Shown: positions 5,913 to 14,979, numbered from the stretch's first letter. The stretch: 50,371 nucleotides of DNA from Sorangiineae bacterium NIC37A_2 (GCA_002085155.1 NASX01000013.1:1-50371); one strand, 5' to 3'. The notes: generated from the letters alone by a model not told the origin. Numbers and translations are program-made.

Positions 5913-6233
5913 GGGCAATACTCCAAAAGCGCCCTACAGGGCGGGGCGCGGTCTTTACCACTTGCCGAGAAAAACGCGAGAGGTTTTCTTCCTGAAGCGC
6001 GCAATTCGTCGAATTTTTTGGTGGTGATGGGCAGAAACGACGGGCTCGAGACGAGTCGAGGGGCTCGAGACGAGTCACTCGGGCCCCGAGAGCCCCTCAA
6101 GGCCCCCGAGGGCCTGCTGAGCGAGTCGCGCGCGGGAAGAGGGTCTATAGTCGCCTCGGGTCGCCCGGCCCCCGGGAGAGCCCTCCTCGGGGCGGCAAGG
6201 GTCCCATCGCGATAGGCGTGAGAGCCCCCGGAC
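5913..6233. other. prs-rplY intergenic region with 16-bp direct repeat
   Basis: No gene is seen in these ~320 bp. They hold a 16-bp exact direct repeat, GGGCTCGAGACGAGTC, at 6042-6057 and 6061-6076, and a hairpin AGGCCC-CCGA-GGGCCT (6100-6115). The latter, on the minus strand, could attenuate read-through from prs into rplY. There is no T-run. A promoter for rplY should lie here but is not obvious. Confidence 0.6.
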
Positions 6234-7181
6234 TCAGACGAAGAGCGAGCTCACTGAGTCGCTGTTGTGGATGCGGCGGATGGCCTCGGCGAGAAGCTTG
6301 GCGATCGAGATGACCCGGATCTTTCCGGACGCCAGCACCTCGGGGGTCGGCGCGATCGAGTTCGTCACGACCACCTCGCGGAGCGGAGATTCGACGATGC
6401 GCTGAACGGCCGGACCGCTCAGGACGCCGTGGGTCGCACAGGCGACGACGCTCTTGGCTCCCTTGTCCATCACCGCGCGCGCCGCGTTACAGAGCGTGCC
6501 CGCTGTGTCGATCATGTCGTCGATGATGATGCAGTCTTTGTCTTTGACGTCGCCGATGATGTGCATGACCTCGGAGACGTTCGCGCGTTCGCGGCGCTTG
6601 TCGATGATGGCCATCGAGGCTCCGAGCCGCTTCGAATAAGCTCGCGTGCGCTCGACGCCGCCTGCGTCCGGCGAAATGAAGACAGCGCTGTCGTCGAAGG
6701 ACTGAACCAGGTAGTCGTTCAAGAATACCGGGAGCGCGTACAGATGATCGAAGGGGATGTTGAAGAAGCCTTGGATCTGTCCAGCGTGCAGATCCACACA
6801 TACCACACGACTCACACCTGACGCGACCAAAAGGTCCGCCACGAGCTTTGAGGTGATCGGGGTGCGCGGAGCGACCTTTCGGTCCTGACGGGCGTAGCCG
6901 TAGTACGGGATGACCGCGGTGATCGAGGCCGTGGAGGCCCGGCGGAGCGCGTCACACATGATGAGCAGCTCCATCAGGTTGTTGTTCACGGGCGAGGAGG
7001 TCGGCTGGACCACGTAAACGTCAAGACCACGGACGTTCTCCTTGATTTCGACGAAGGTCTCGCCGTCGCTGAACCTCGGAACTCTCACCTCTCCGAGGGG
7101 TGACTCGAGCTCCTTCGCGATCTCCGCCGCGAGGTCAGGGTTAGCGTTGCCGGTGAATAAGCTGACTCTTTTTAGCGCCAC
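6234..7181 (-). CDS. prs: Ribose-phosphate pyrophosphokinase (PRPP synthetase)
   Basis: 315-residue enzyme making PRPP from ribose-5-phosphate and ATP for nucleotide, His and Trp synthesis. It shows the N-terminal [10 protein letters not shown], the FSDGE loop, [17 protein letters not shown], the flexible loop YGYARQDRK, and the PRPP-binding motif [12 protein letters not shown]. The frame extends 27 codons further upstream, but GTG at 7181 is chosen: GAGGAAAT lies directly before it and the length equals E. coli Prs. It is separated from the upstream kinase by 160 bp. Confidence 0.97.
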   Translation of the reverse strand: MALKRVSLFTGNANPDLAAEIAKELESPLGEVRVPRFSDGETFVEIKENVRGLDVYVVQPTSSPVNNNLMELLIMCDALRRASTASITAVIPYYGYARQDRKVAPRTPITSKLVADLLVASGVSRVVCVDLHAGQIQGFFNIPFDHLYALPVFLNDYLVQSFDDSAVFISPDAGGVERTRAYSKRLGASMAIIDKRRERANVSEVMHIIGDVKDKDCIIIDDMIDTAGTLCNAARAVMDKGAKSVVACATHGVLSGPAVQRIVESPLREVVVTNSIAPTPEVLASGKIRVISIAKLLAEAIRRIHNSDSVSSLFV

Positions 7182-7289
7182 GATTTCCTCACAGATGCGA
7201 GCGATCGAAGGGCCACATCCCAACGACTTGCTCGGGCCGACCGCGGGCACGGCGCATAGCACGCCTGCCTAGGGGGAGCCACGGGCAAC

Positions 7290-7304
7290 CGAGGGTTTCC
7301 CTCG
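7290..7304 (-). terminator. Weak hairpin between kinase gene and prs
   Basis: CGAGGG (7290-7295) and CCCTCG (7299-7304) pair around TTT. It lies just past the kinase stop on the minus strand, without a T-run. It may be a weak terminator or merely part of the prs leader. Confidence 0.3.
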
Positions 7305-7341
7305 TTCCCATCCAGGCGAACGTGGGCCCCTCGTCCGGTCG

Positions 7342-8838
7342 TCATCGGTAAGGATTCGAATCGAGAAGAGGATCCGCTCCTGACTTGGCCTTGGACTCGG
7401 TCTTCGGCTTCGTGACCTTCTTCTGGGGCTGGGACGCGGGGGGCCGCACAGGTTCAGGACCCGGCGCAGGCGCAGGCGCAGGCGCGGGGGTGGGTGTGAT
7501 GGTCTCCACGGCCGGCTCGGGAGCAGGCAGTGGCGGCGGGGTGAGCTCGACCTTGGTGCTGGTGGGCTCGGCCACGCCCTCGGGCTGTCCAGCGGCGACC
7601 TCAGGGCCACCATCGGTGCTGAGGCGATTGATGACCTTGTAGGCGACGAAACCGCCCGCCAAGACAAGGACAGCCCCCGCAAAGGTCAGCGCCCGGCCCC
7701 AGGTGGCGCCTCTTCGATCCTCGTAAAGTCCGGAGCCGTAGGTCGTCCCGCTCGTCTCCTTCGTGATCGCGGGAATGGTTCGGCCCAAGGAGGGCGTCAG
7801 CGACTGGGTAACGGGACCCGGAATCGGCATCCCCTCGGCCACCGCCGCCCAGCCCCGGATGGCGCTGCGCTCTTGCTCGAGCTCGCCGCCGAGAACCCGC
7901 TGCATGTACCCCTGAAGGTCACGGCTCGAAGCGAGGAGGTTCGAGGCCACCGCCGCCTGTTCCAGAGCATCCGCGAATTCAGCGCAGGTCGAGTAACGTC
8001 GAGACAGGTCTCGCTCGAGGGCGCGCATGACAACCTCGGCGATCCGGGGAGGCACATGGGGAGCGACCTCGGCCAGGCTCGGGATCTGTTCGTTGAGCAC
8101 ACGCGCCAGGGTCGCCGCTTCCGTTTCAGCCTTGAACAGGCGCCTCTGAGCCAAGCCTTCCCAGAGGACAACACCCGAAGCAAACACGTCGGCGCGCCGA
8201 TCGAGCTCCTCACCCCCCAGCGCTTGCTCCGGGGCCATGTAGGCGATCTTGCCCTTGAGCTGACCCGCGCGCGTCGCGTTCAGCCGACTCGCCGCGCGGG
8301 CCACTCCGAAATCCGTGATGCGCGCGATACCGTCCGCGCCCACCAGCACGTTTTGCGGAGAGACGTCCCGGTGGACCACACCGGCCGGAGCGCCCGACTC
8401 GTCCCTCAGCTCGTGCGCGGCGTGCAGCCCCTGCAGCGTGTCGAGCATGATTCGGATCGCGATCGCCTCCGGCACCCTCGTCCGAGTCTGGGCAGCCCGC
8501 GCGAGCAAACGCGCGAAGGTCTCCCCTTCGATGAATTCCATCACAAGGTAGTACCCGACCGCCGGGTTAGCCCCGACTTCCAGGATCGGCACCACGTTCG
8601 GATGGTGAATACCGGCGGCGAGGCGCGCCTCGTCCAAGAACATCTGGACGAACTCCCGCTCTGACTGAAGATGTGGATGGAGACGTTTCAGCGCAAACAG
8701 ACGCTGGAATCCGGCGACTCCCGTAACACGGGCCAAGTACACCGTGGCCATGCCGCCCGACGCAATCTCGCCCATCAGTTCGTATCGATCGACGAACTGC
8801 CTGCCGAGAGTTTGTGTGTCGAGGAGTCGAGTCGCCAC
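7342..8838 (-). CDS. Membrane-anchored Ser/Thr protein kinase
   Basis: 498-residue Hanks-type kinase. Residues ~19-290 are the kinase domain: glycine loop GEIASGGMATVYLA, Lys51 (ALKRL), HRDVSPQN (156-163, the variant common in myxobacteria), DFG at 176-178, and APEQ. A juxtamembrane stretch is followed by one transmembrane segment (~385-405, TFAGAVLVLAGGFVAYKV). The outer part is a low-complexity Pro/Ala/Lys tail with no sensor domain visible. The start is GTG. The gene follows the TPR/PEGA-like gene by 10 bp, and the two are probably one operon, suggesting that protein is partner or substrate. Ligand unknown. Confidence 0.93.
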   Translation of the reverse strand: MATRLLDTQTLGRQFVDRYELMGEIASGGMATVYLARVTGVAGFQRLFALKRLHPHLQSEREFVQMFLDEARLAAGIHHPNVVPILEVGANPAVGYYLVMEFIEGETFARLLARAAQTRTRVPEAIAIRIMLDTLQGLHAAHELRDESGAPAGVVHRDVSPQNVLVGADGIARITDFGVARAASRLNATRAGQLKGKIAYMAPEQALGGEELDRRADVFASGVVLWEGLAQRRLFKAETEAATLARVLNEQIPSLAEVAPHVPPRIAEVVMRALERDLSRRYSTCAEFADALEQAAVASNLLASSRDLQGYMQRVLGGELEQERSAIRGWAAVAEGMPIPGPVTQSLTPSLGRTIPAITKETSGTTYGSGLYEDRRGATWGRALTFAGAVLVLAGGFVAYKVINRLSTDGGPEVAAGQPEGVAEPTSTKVELTPPPLPAPEPAVETITPTPAPAPAPAPGPEPVRPPASQPQKKVTKPKTESKAKSGADPLLDSNPYR

Positions 8839-8848
8839 GCCCTTTAAC

Positions 8849-9895
8849 CTAAAATTTCCCGCTCAAGCCGAGGCCCGGCCCATCAGCAAAACCTAACATC
8901 GGTTGCATCTCCACCTTGCCGAACTGCTTGGACAGGAGCGCCGTCTCTTTCTTCTTTCCACCCCAGTCGGTCAGCCACGCCCCGGTGACCACCGTGAGCA
9001 CACCCACCGCCACCGTTGCCCCTAAAGCCACGTTTGCGATGGTCTGATTTTGCAGGCCTTGCTGGTATTCAGGGCAATCCGCGTTGCCCATGCAGTTTTC
9101 GCGGACTGCGTCCACGCCGGGTTCGTTGATGGCTCGTACCCCGAGGATTGTGGTCGCCACCACACCTGCGCCGGTCAGCCCCACGCCGGTCCAGAACACC
9201 GCCGGAGACCAGCCGCGACCACCGTCCGCCTCGGCCGGCTTTTTCGCGTACTCTTCGTCACTTTCCTCGTCTTGTCGCGAGTTCAGCCACTCAGAGGTCT
9301 CCTGGCTCACAGGCTCAGTCGGGGCGATCAGGTCGAGGGATTCTGTACCGCCCGCCTCGATCTTCACACCGAGATTCCTCACATGTCCCCCAGACCAGTT
9401 CACTCGGAGCCGATGTTTGCCAGGAGTAACGTAGAGAGTCCTCTCATAATCCTCGGCGCCATGGACTAACTTGTTGTCCAAGAGCAGCTTACAGGGCTGA
9501 TCGCAGCGAATATTGATCTGTCCGAGGCCCGCTTCGTGAGCGCCTATCAGCGCGGTCGCCTCTTTCTGAAGCTCGGCTTCGTCGGGATAGAGGCGAAGCG
9601 CCAGCGCTGCCAAGGTGAGCGCACGATCGAACTGTTCAGCCCTCGCCCTCGACAACATCGCGAGGCGCAGGGACGCAGAGCTCGGTGCGTAAGCGTCCGC
9701 CGCTTCGAAACTCTCCGCTGCCTCGATGAAACCGCCACTACGGAACGCAGCGCGCCCTCGGTCGAATGATTCCGCGGCCTTCTCGATCTCGACGGCAGTT
9801 GGCGCGTCCGATGCAGCAGAAGACACGGACGCGAAACAGAGCGCAGCGCCGATCAGCGAGGTCTGAATGAGCGGAGGGAATTTACGTAACCGCAT
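8849..9895 (-). CDS. TPR/PEGA-like membrane protein, kinase partner
   Basis: 348 residues. A Sec signal peptide (about 1-27, ending ASVSSAAS) is followed by a short TPR-like helical region (~35-115, with ALTLAALALRLYPDEAELQ), a beta-rich PEGA-like segment (~125-195, CDQPCKLLLDNKLV and YVTPGKHRLRVNW), an acidic linker, and two hydrophobic helices (~235-255, ~290-310). This layout is common beside Ser/Thr kinases in myxobacteria. It is the first gene of a two-gene unit with the kinase. No catalytic motif. Likely exported and membrane-attached; function unknown. Confidence 0.75.
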   Translation of the reverse strand: MRLRKFPPLIQTSLIGAALCFASVSSAASDAPTAVEIEKAAESFDRGRAAFRSGGFIEAAESFEAADAYAPSSASLRLAMLSRARAEQFDRALTLAALALRLYPDEAELQKEATALIGAHEAGLGQINIRCDQPCKLLLDNKLVHGAEDYERTLYVTPGKHRLRVNWSGGHVRNLGVKIEAGGTESLDLIAPTEPVSQETSEWLNSRQDEESDEEYAKKPAEADGGRGWSPAVFWTGVGLTGAGVVATTILGVRAINEPGVDAVRENCMGNADCPEYQQGLQNQTIANVALGATVAVGVLTVVTGAWLTDWGGKKKETALLSKQFGKVEMQPMLGFADGPGLGLSGKF

Positions 9896-10262
9896 GCCTG
9901 GTTATCCAGTCAGGCTACCCCGAGAGGCGGGCTCGTGCGAGGTAGATTCCCCCGCTCCACCCCGCAAAGGTGGCCTAGCGGCCTACACTCTACTCCTCTC
10001 CCCGACGTTTCGTCTCCTTTTCGCCTCCGCGTCGTTTCCAAGCAGCGGTCGCGCAGCTTTTTCGCCTGCTTTGACCCTGGGACGGGGCTCTCTGAGCGCT
10101 CTTTTGTCGAGCGTTCAATGTCTCTCCAAATTCTCAAGCAGAAGAGAATGAATGAAGGCTCGCACCAAGGCTGAGACGCGAGGCGCAAAGGCGCGCATTT
10201 CGAAGGGTCCCCCAAAGGGACCCGCGGCCCGGCACGCGAGAGCCCCATCACCACAAACGCAT
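9896..10262. other. Gene-free region upstream of the TPR/kinase operon
   Basis: No convincing gene; short ORFs here lack protein-like composition. It contains TGAGCGCTC (10093-10101) pairing with GAGCGTTCA (10109-10117) around TTTTGTC, and a perfect 7-bp hairpin GGGTCCC/GGGACCC (10205-10223). On the minus strand it is the leader of the TPR/kinase operon, so the first hairpin could be an operator. No clear promoter hexamers. Confidence 0.5.
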
Positions 10263-10295
10263 CACGGGCCAGAACCTCTCTGGTCCTGACCCGTG
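10263..10295 (-). terminator. Hairpin terminator after the 2-oxoacid dehydrogenase genes
   Basis: CACGGGCCAGAACC (10263-10276) and GGTCCTGACCCGTG (10282-10295) pair over 14 positions with two mismatches around TCTCT. It lies 35 bp past the E2 stop on the minus strand, followed by GATGCGTTTG. A smaller GCGGC-GAA-GCCGC hairpin (10310-10322) precedes it. Confidence 0.55.
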
Positions 10296-10329
10296 TGAGA
10301 TCCAAGAGGGCGGCGAAGCCGCTGGCTCT

Positions 10330-11616
10330 TTAGCCCATGCTGACGAGCAGTCGATCGGGCTCTTCGAGGAACGCCTTGACGTCCTGAGTGAAGGCCGCGC
10401 CTACGTGGCCGTCGATCACGCGGTGATCGAAGGAGAGCGCGAGCACCATCACATTGCCGATCTTGATCTCGTCGCCGACAATCACGGGGCGCTTCTTCAT
10501 TTCGTGCACGCCCATGATCGCAACCTCCGGGTAGTTCACGACGGGCGTCGAGAAGAGTCCGCCGAGCTTACCGAGTGAGGTCACGGTGAAGGTCGACCCG
10601 CCGAGGTCTTCGGGCTTGCTCTTGCCGACGCGCGCGTCAGCGGCCAAACGCTGAATTTCAGCTGCAATCTCGAGGATGCTCAGACGATCGGCGCCGCGGA
10701 CCACGGGGACGATCAGACCCGCGTCGGTCGCCGTAGCGATACCGATATCGTAGGTGGCCTTCTGGACGATCTCCATCGTGGAGTCGTCGATCCAAACGTT
10801 GAGCTGAGGGTTCTTCTTGAGCGCCGCGACCGTCGCCTTCACGATGAAGGGGAGGAAGGTGAGCTTGACGTTCGCCTCTTCGCCGAACGGAAGGACACGC
10901 TTGCGGAGCTCGATGAGCTTTCCACAGTCGACCTCATCCGCGTAGGTGAAGTGAGCTGCGGTGCGCTTCGAACGCGCCATGTTCTCGAAGATGCGCTTGC
11001 GGAGTCCACGCACCGGAATGCGCGTGTCGGTCGCAGCCTTCGGGGGCGGCGTAACGGGGAGCGGAGCGGGCTCGAGGCGAGCGCCTGCAGAAGCTGCCGG
11101 AGCAACACCGCCGCGCGCGCCGGCCTTTTCGACGTCTTCGCGGGTGATTCGTCCCGCGGGTCCGGAACCGGGAACCGTCGAAAGATCGACGCCGATCTCG
11201 CGGGCCAGCTTTCGGGTGGCCGGAGCGGCCAGAGGCTTGTCGTTGCCAGCATGGGGCAACTGGTCCGGCACGGGGAAGACGACAGGAGCTTCGTCCTTCT
11301 TCTTGTCGGCCTCGGTTTTCTCGCCCGCCGGAGCTTCGGGAGCCTGGGCGGGAGCCGAAGCTTCCGCTCCTCCTTCGCCGACCTCGAGCAGAACGAGCAA
11401 GCTGCCCACCGGCACCACATCGCCCACGTTTCCACCGAGCTGGAGGATCTTGCCCGCCTTGGGCGCACCGATCGTTACGGTGGCCTTGTCGGTCATCACC
11501 TCGACCATCTCCTGGTCTTCGGCCACCGTATCACCAACGGCTACCAACCAGCTTACGATTTCACCCTCGGCAACCCCCTCCCCGATATCGGGGAGCTTGA
11601 ACTCGAATTTGGACAT
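10330..11616 (-). CDS. 2-oxoacid dehydrogenase E2 (probably branched-chain)
   Basis: 428-residue dihydrolipoamide acyltransferase core. It has one N-terminal lipoyl domain (1-78) with lipoyl Lys44 in VEVMTDKATV, a typical sequence of branched-chain E2s, a Pro/Ala linker, a peripheral-subunit-binding domain (~128-165, PATRKLAREIGVDL...GPAGRITREDV), a second linker, and a catalytic domain (~200-428) ending in the active site SFDHRVIDG (His398, Asp402). Its lipoyl arm shuttles acyl groups from E1 to E3. It follows E1beta by 73 bp. No E3 (lpd) gene is in the window. A pyruvate-type substrate is possible, but a separate aceE at 28811 argues for branched-chain acids. Confidence 0.9.
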   Translation of the reverse strand: MSKFEFKLPDIGEGVAEGEIVSWLVAVGDTVAEDQEMVEVMTDKATVTIGAPKAGKILQLGGNVGDVVPVGSLLVLLEVGEGGAEASAPAQAPEAPAGEKTEADKKKDEAPVVFPVPDQLPHAGNDKPLAAPATRKLAREIGVDLSTVPGSGPAGRITREDVEKAGARGGVAPAASAGARLEPAPLPVTPPPKAATDTRIPVRGLRKRIFENMARSKRTAAHFTYADEVDCGKLIELRKRVLPFGEEANVKLTFLPFIVKATVAALKKNPQLNVWIDDSTMEIVQKATYDIGIATATDAGLIVPVVRGADRLSILEIAAEIQRLAADARVGKSKPEDLGGSTFTVTSLGKLGGLFSTPVVNYPEVAIMGVHEMKKRPVIVGDEIKIGNVMVLALSFDHRVIDGHVGAAFTQDVKAFLEEPDRLLVSMG

Positions 11617-11689
11617 CTAGCAGTTTCCTCGGGCGTCCAAACAGCTCGGACGCTCCGCCTTTGAGAGACAGATTTTGGCTTTACAGAAC

Positions 11690-12667
11690 TCAACTTGCTT
11701 TCGCAACATCAAGCACGGCAGGCAAGATTCGATGCGAAAGAGGCATGTATTCGGCCTCGAGCGTGTACGGGAACGGCGTGTCGAAACCTGTGACACGAAC
11801 CGGAGGCGCCTGTAGATAGTAAAAAGCGCGCTCGGTCAGGAGCGTGATCAGCTCCGCGCCAAAGCCGAGCGTCCGCGGCGCTTCGTGAACGACCACGACG
11901 CGACCGGTTTTCTTGACGCTCTCGGTGATGGTCTCGATGTCGACGGGCCAGATCGTGCGCAGATCGATGATCTCGCACTCGACCCCTTGCCGGTGCGCCT
12001 TGGCCGCGGCGTCGAGCGCCTCGTACACCATCGCGCCGTACACCAGGATCGTCACATCACGACCGGGTCGAATGACCTGGGCGCTGCCGATCGGCACCTT
12101 GTAGTCGCCTTCGGGAACCTCTCCCCTCGCCGCGCGGTAGATCCGCTTCGGCTCGAAGAAGATGACCGGATCTGGATCCTCCAGCGCCGAAAGCAAGAGT
12201 CCCTTGGCGTCGTAGGCGCTCGCCGGACAGACCACCTTGAGCCCAGGCAGGCAGACAAACTGCGTCTCGGGGTGTTGTGAGTGGTAATGGCCGCCGCGGA
12301 TGCCGCCGCCGACGGGCGTTCGGATGACCATGCCGGCCGTGTATTCGCCACCCGAGCGGTAACGATACTTCGAGAGCTCGTTCACCACCTGCTCATAAGC
12401 AGGCCAGAAAAAATCGGCGAACTGGATCTCCGGGACCGGAACGAGCCCGTAGAGAGCCATCCCGATCGCGGCGCCGACGATGCCGTTTTCGGTGAGCGGA
12501 GTGTCGATCACTCGCTCACACCCGAACTCATCGGCGAGACCCGCGGTCACGCGGAAGACTCCGCCGACCTTTCCGACGTCCTCTCCGAGGAGGACCACAC
12601 GTCGATCCCTCTTCATCGCGACGCGAAGCGCGTCGTTGATGGCCTGGACCATGTTCATTTGCGCCAT
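11690..12667 (-). CDS. 2-oxoacid dehydrogenase E1 beta subunit
   Basis: 325-residue transketolase-like subunit that forms an alpha2beta2 E1 with the preceding gene and binds the pyrimidine side of thiamine diphosphate. Family signatures: LLGEDVGKVGGVFRVT (~26-41), DTPLTENGIVGAAIGMA (~55-71), PEIQFADFFWPAYEQ, and RTPVGGGIRGGHYHSQHPE. The C-terminal transketolase_C domain starts near residue 200. Length matches E1beta of branched-chain and acetoin-type complexes (~325). ATG with an AGGA-like site; 9 bp after E1alpha. Confidence 0.95.
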   Translation of the reverse strand: MAQMNMVQAINDALRVAMKRDRRVVLLGEDVGKVGGVFRVTAGLADEFGCERVIDTPLTENGIVGAAIGMALYGLVPVPEIQFADFFWPAYEQVVNELSKYRYRSGGEYTAGMVIRTPVGGGIRGGHYHSQHPETQFVCLPGLKVVCPASAYDAKGLLLSALEDPDPVIFFEPKRIYRAARGEVPEGDYKVPIGSAQVIRPGRDVTILVYGAMVYEALDAAAKAHRQGVECEIIDLRTIWPVDIETITESVKKTGRVVVVHEAPRTLGFGAELITLLTERAFYYLQAPPVRVTGFDTPFPYTLEAEYMPLSHRILPAVLDVAKAS

Positions 12668-12676
12668 GTCGAATTC

Positions 12677-13789
12677 CTAGTGGAGCTTGGGCGCGCGGGG
12701 CCCTTCGAAGAGCTGCACCCTCTGTTCGAGCAAATGCCACGGCAAAGTTGCGTAGACGTCGTCAAACATCGATCCGAGATCCGGAGGGGGCGTCGACTCA
12801 CTGGTCGCTACTGCGCGCTTGAATTGCGCTTCAATTTCAGCAACCCACGCGGCCTCGTCAGAGGCGCGCCAGGCGCCGCGTTTCTCGAGATAGTTCCGCA
12901 CGCGCTGCAGGGGGTCTTGTTGTGCCCAGGGGGTCAGCTCTGCATGTTCCCGGTAGCGATCGGGATCGTCGCTCGTGGAGTGCCCACCCATGCGGTAGGT
13001 GAGCGCCTCGATCAGGGTCGGTCCTTCCCCTCGCGCGGCGCGCTCCCGAGCGCGCCTAGTCACCGCGATCACGGCGAACAGATCGTTGCCGTCGACGCGC
13101 ACCCCCGGCATGCCGTACGCGCGCGCCTTTTCGGCGAAAGTCCGCGAGGCGGTCTGCTTTTCGGCGGGCACGCTGATGGCCCAGCCGTTGTTGCGGCAGA
13201 AAAACAGCGTCGGAACCTTGAAAACCGCGGCCAGGTTCATGCCGCTGTGGAAGTCGGGGGTCGAGGTCGCGCCGTCGCCGAAGTACACGAGCGTGGCCGT
13301 GTCGGCGCCGTCAATCTTCGCGCCCCAGGCAAAACCTACGGCCTGGGTGATCTGAGTCCCAACCGGGGAACTAATCGACCCCCAACACTTCTCACGGCAG
13401 GTGTAGTGATCCGGCATCTGACGACCCTTCACGGTGTCGTTCGCGTTGCCGAACATGTTGTCCATGAACTTCTGCAGGCTGAGTCCGCGCAAGAGCGCTG
13501 ACCCGAACTCGCGGTAGCAGGGGAAAATCCAGTCCGTCTCACGAACGGCGTAAGTCGAGCCAATGATGGCCGCTTCCTCCCCCAAAGACCCCACGTGGAA
13601 CCCGATTCGCCCCTGGCGCTGGAGTAGCACAAGCCTCTGGTCGAGCGTCCGGGTGAGCACCAAGTGTCGATAGAGGTGCACGACCTCCTCGAGAGATAAG
13701 CCAGGGTCGAGGGACGGGTCGAGCTCGCCCTCCGAGGAGAGCGCCCGAACGATGGGATATTCGTCGTCGTCCATGCTGATATGTCGCAT
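12677..13789 (-). CDS. 2-oxoacid dehydrogenase E1 alpha subunit
   Basis: 370-residue thiamine-diphosphate-binding subunit that decarboxylates the 2-oxoacid and passes the acyl group to E2. The ThDP motif runs from GDG (about 171-173) to NN (about 200-201), with the E1 signatures GFHVGSLGEEAAIIGS and YRMGGHSTSDDPDRYR, the phosphorylation-loop equivalent. The open frame starts at 13885, but the ATG at 13789 has GGAG 5 nt upstream and gives a normal length, so it is chosen. First gene of the E1alpha-E1beta-E2 operon. Sequence features lean to the branched-chain (BkdA) class. Confidence 0.93.
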   Translation of the reverse strand: MRHISMDDDEYPIVRALSSEGELDPSLDPGLSLEEVVHLYRHLVLTRTLDQRLVLLQRQGRIGFHVGSLGEEAAIIGSTYAVRETDWIFPCYREFGSALLRGLSLQKFMDNMFGNANDTVKGRQMPDHYTCREKCWGSISSPVGTQITQAVGFAWGAKIDGADTATLVYFGDGATSTPDFHSGMNLAAVFKVPTLFFCRNNGWAISVPAEKQTASRTFAEKARAYGMPGVRVDGNDLFAVIAVTRRARERAARGEGPTLIEALTYRMGGHSTSDDPDRYREHAELTPWAQQDPLQRVRNYLEKRGAWRASDEAAWVAEIEAQFKRAVATSESTPPPDLGSMFDDVYATLPWHLLEQRVQLFEGPRAPKLH

Positions 13790-13893
13790 CGTCGCTCCGT
13801 CCAATTGACCCGGCCTCTGGGGGTCGCTCTCGCGACCCGCGGCCGGGTACGTCGGCGAGCCGGAGACTAGTCGAACGCCCTTCATTTGGAACT

Positions 13894-13911
13894 ACTGACG
13901 CCAGTGTCAGT
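13894..13911. promoter_or_regulatory. Possible operator upstream of the E1-E2 operon
   Basis: ACTGAC (13894-13899) and GTCAGT (13906-13911) form a short dyad ~105 bp upstream of the chosen E1alpha start. It lies between lipA and E1alpha, in the only sizeable gap of this cluster. Its role as an operator is inferred from position only. Confidence 0.3.
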
Positions 13912-13921
13912 TATTTGGCCC

Positions 13922-13945
13922 AGTTCGCTCCGGCGGGAACGAACT
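13922..13945 (-). terminator. Stem-loop at the lipA stop
   Basis: Read on the minus strand, AGTTCGTTCC (13945-13936) and GGAGCGAACT (13931-13922) pair over 10 positions (one G-T) around CGCC. The stem begins inside the lipA stop codon. No T-run follows, so termination may be partial or the stem may only protect the mRNA 3' end. Confidence 0.45.
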
Positions 13946-14910
13946 TACGCATCTCCGACCTCACGGGCCCGGGCTTCGCGCTCGAGCGCCATGACGAATC
14001 CTTCGGCTGCGTGATAGCTGCTCCGGACCAGAGGTCCCGAGGCCACGAACTTGAGGCCCATGGCGAGCCCCTCCTTTTCGTAAAGAGCGAACTGCGCAGG
14101 CTCGACGAAACGCGCCACCGCTGCGTGTTTCGGAGTCGGGCGAAGGTACTGACCGATGGTCACAAGGTCGACGCCGGCGTCCTTCAGGTCCTGGAGCGTC
14201 TCGAGGACCTCCTCATCCGTCTCGCCCATGCCAACCATGATCGAGCTCTTCGTGTAACGAGAAGGCGCGCGCTCTTTGGCCACGCGCAGAGTCTCGAGCG
14301 AAAGGTCATAGTCGCAGCGACCATCACGAATGAACGGTGTGAGTCGCCGCGGAACCTCGATGTTGTGCGCGTAGACGTGGGGAGCGGCGTCCACCATCGT
14401 CAGCACGTCGCGCTTACGTCCGCCGAAGTCACCGACAAGCGTCTCGACCAGGAGCTCAGGATCGAGCTCCCGGAGGAGCGTCACAGTGCGCGCCATGTGA
14501 CTCGCGCCGCCGTCGAGCAAATCATCACGATCGACCATCGTCAGCACGACGTACTTGAGCTTCATTGTCGCGATCGCTTGCGCCACGTTCTCGGGCTCAC
14601 GTGGATCGACAAAACCGCGAGGATTCCCTGTCTGAACCGCGCAGAAGCGGCAGCCCCGCGTGCAGGTGTGTCCGAGCAGCATGACCGTGGCGGTCCCGGA
14701 GCTCCAGCATTCACCCACGTTCGGGCAGCGCGCCTCTTCACAGACCGTGTAGAGGTCGAGCTTGCGCAGGGTCTCTTTGATCCGGACGTAGTTCTCGCCG
14801 CCCGGGGCCTTCACCTTGAGCCAGTTTGGCTTCCGCTCTTGATGAACGACATTGAGACGGACCCGCCGCGTCTCACCGCTCGCTCTACTCGCTTCGACCT
14901 CGTGATCCAT
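13945..14910 (-). CDS. lipA: Lipoyl synthase
   Basis: 321-residue radical SAM enzyme that inserts two sulfurs into octanoyl groups on E2 and GcvH lipoyl domains. It has the auxiliary cluster motif C-x4-C-x5-C (CEEARCPNVGEC), the radical SAM motif C-x3-C-x2-C (CTRGCRFC), and the conserved C-terminal R-S-S-Y (PLVRSSYHAAEGF) whose Ser ligates the auxiliary cluster. GTG at 14931 is also in frame, but ATG at 14910 behind AAGGAG is better and gives the usual length (E. coli 321). Its place directly before the E1-E2 operon links cofactor supply to the complex that needs it. Confidence 0.97.
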   Translation of the reverse strand: MDHEVEASRASGETRRVRLNVVHQERKPNWLKVKAPGGENYVRIKETLRKLDLYTVCEEARCPNVGECWSSGTATVMLLGHTCTRGCRFCAVQTGNPRGFVDPREPENVAQAIATMKLKYVVLTMVDRDDLLDGGASHMARTVTLLRELDPELLVETLVGDFGGRKRDVLTMVDAAPHVYAHNIEVPRRLTPFIRDGRCDYDLSLETLRVAKERAPSRYTKSSIMVGMGETDEEVLETLQDLKDAGVDLVTIGQYLRPTPKHAAVARFVEPAQFALYEKEGLAMGLKFVASGPLVRSSYHAAEGFVMALEREARAREVGDA

Positions 14911-14979
14911 CTCGCCGCCTCTCCTTAGCACAGCCCACGGGGCGGGCTCGCGATCTCTGGCCTCTTTACCCCGTGCCGC

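Noticed and set aside
9867-10151. Short plus-strand frames in the region upstream of the TPR/kinase operon
   Set aside because: No ribosome sites, no recognisable motifs, and overlap with both an operon leader and hairpins.
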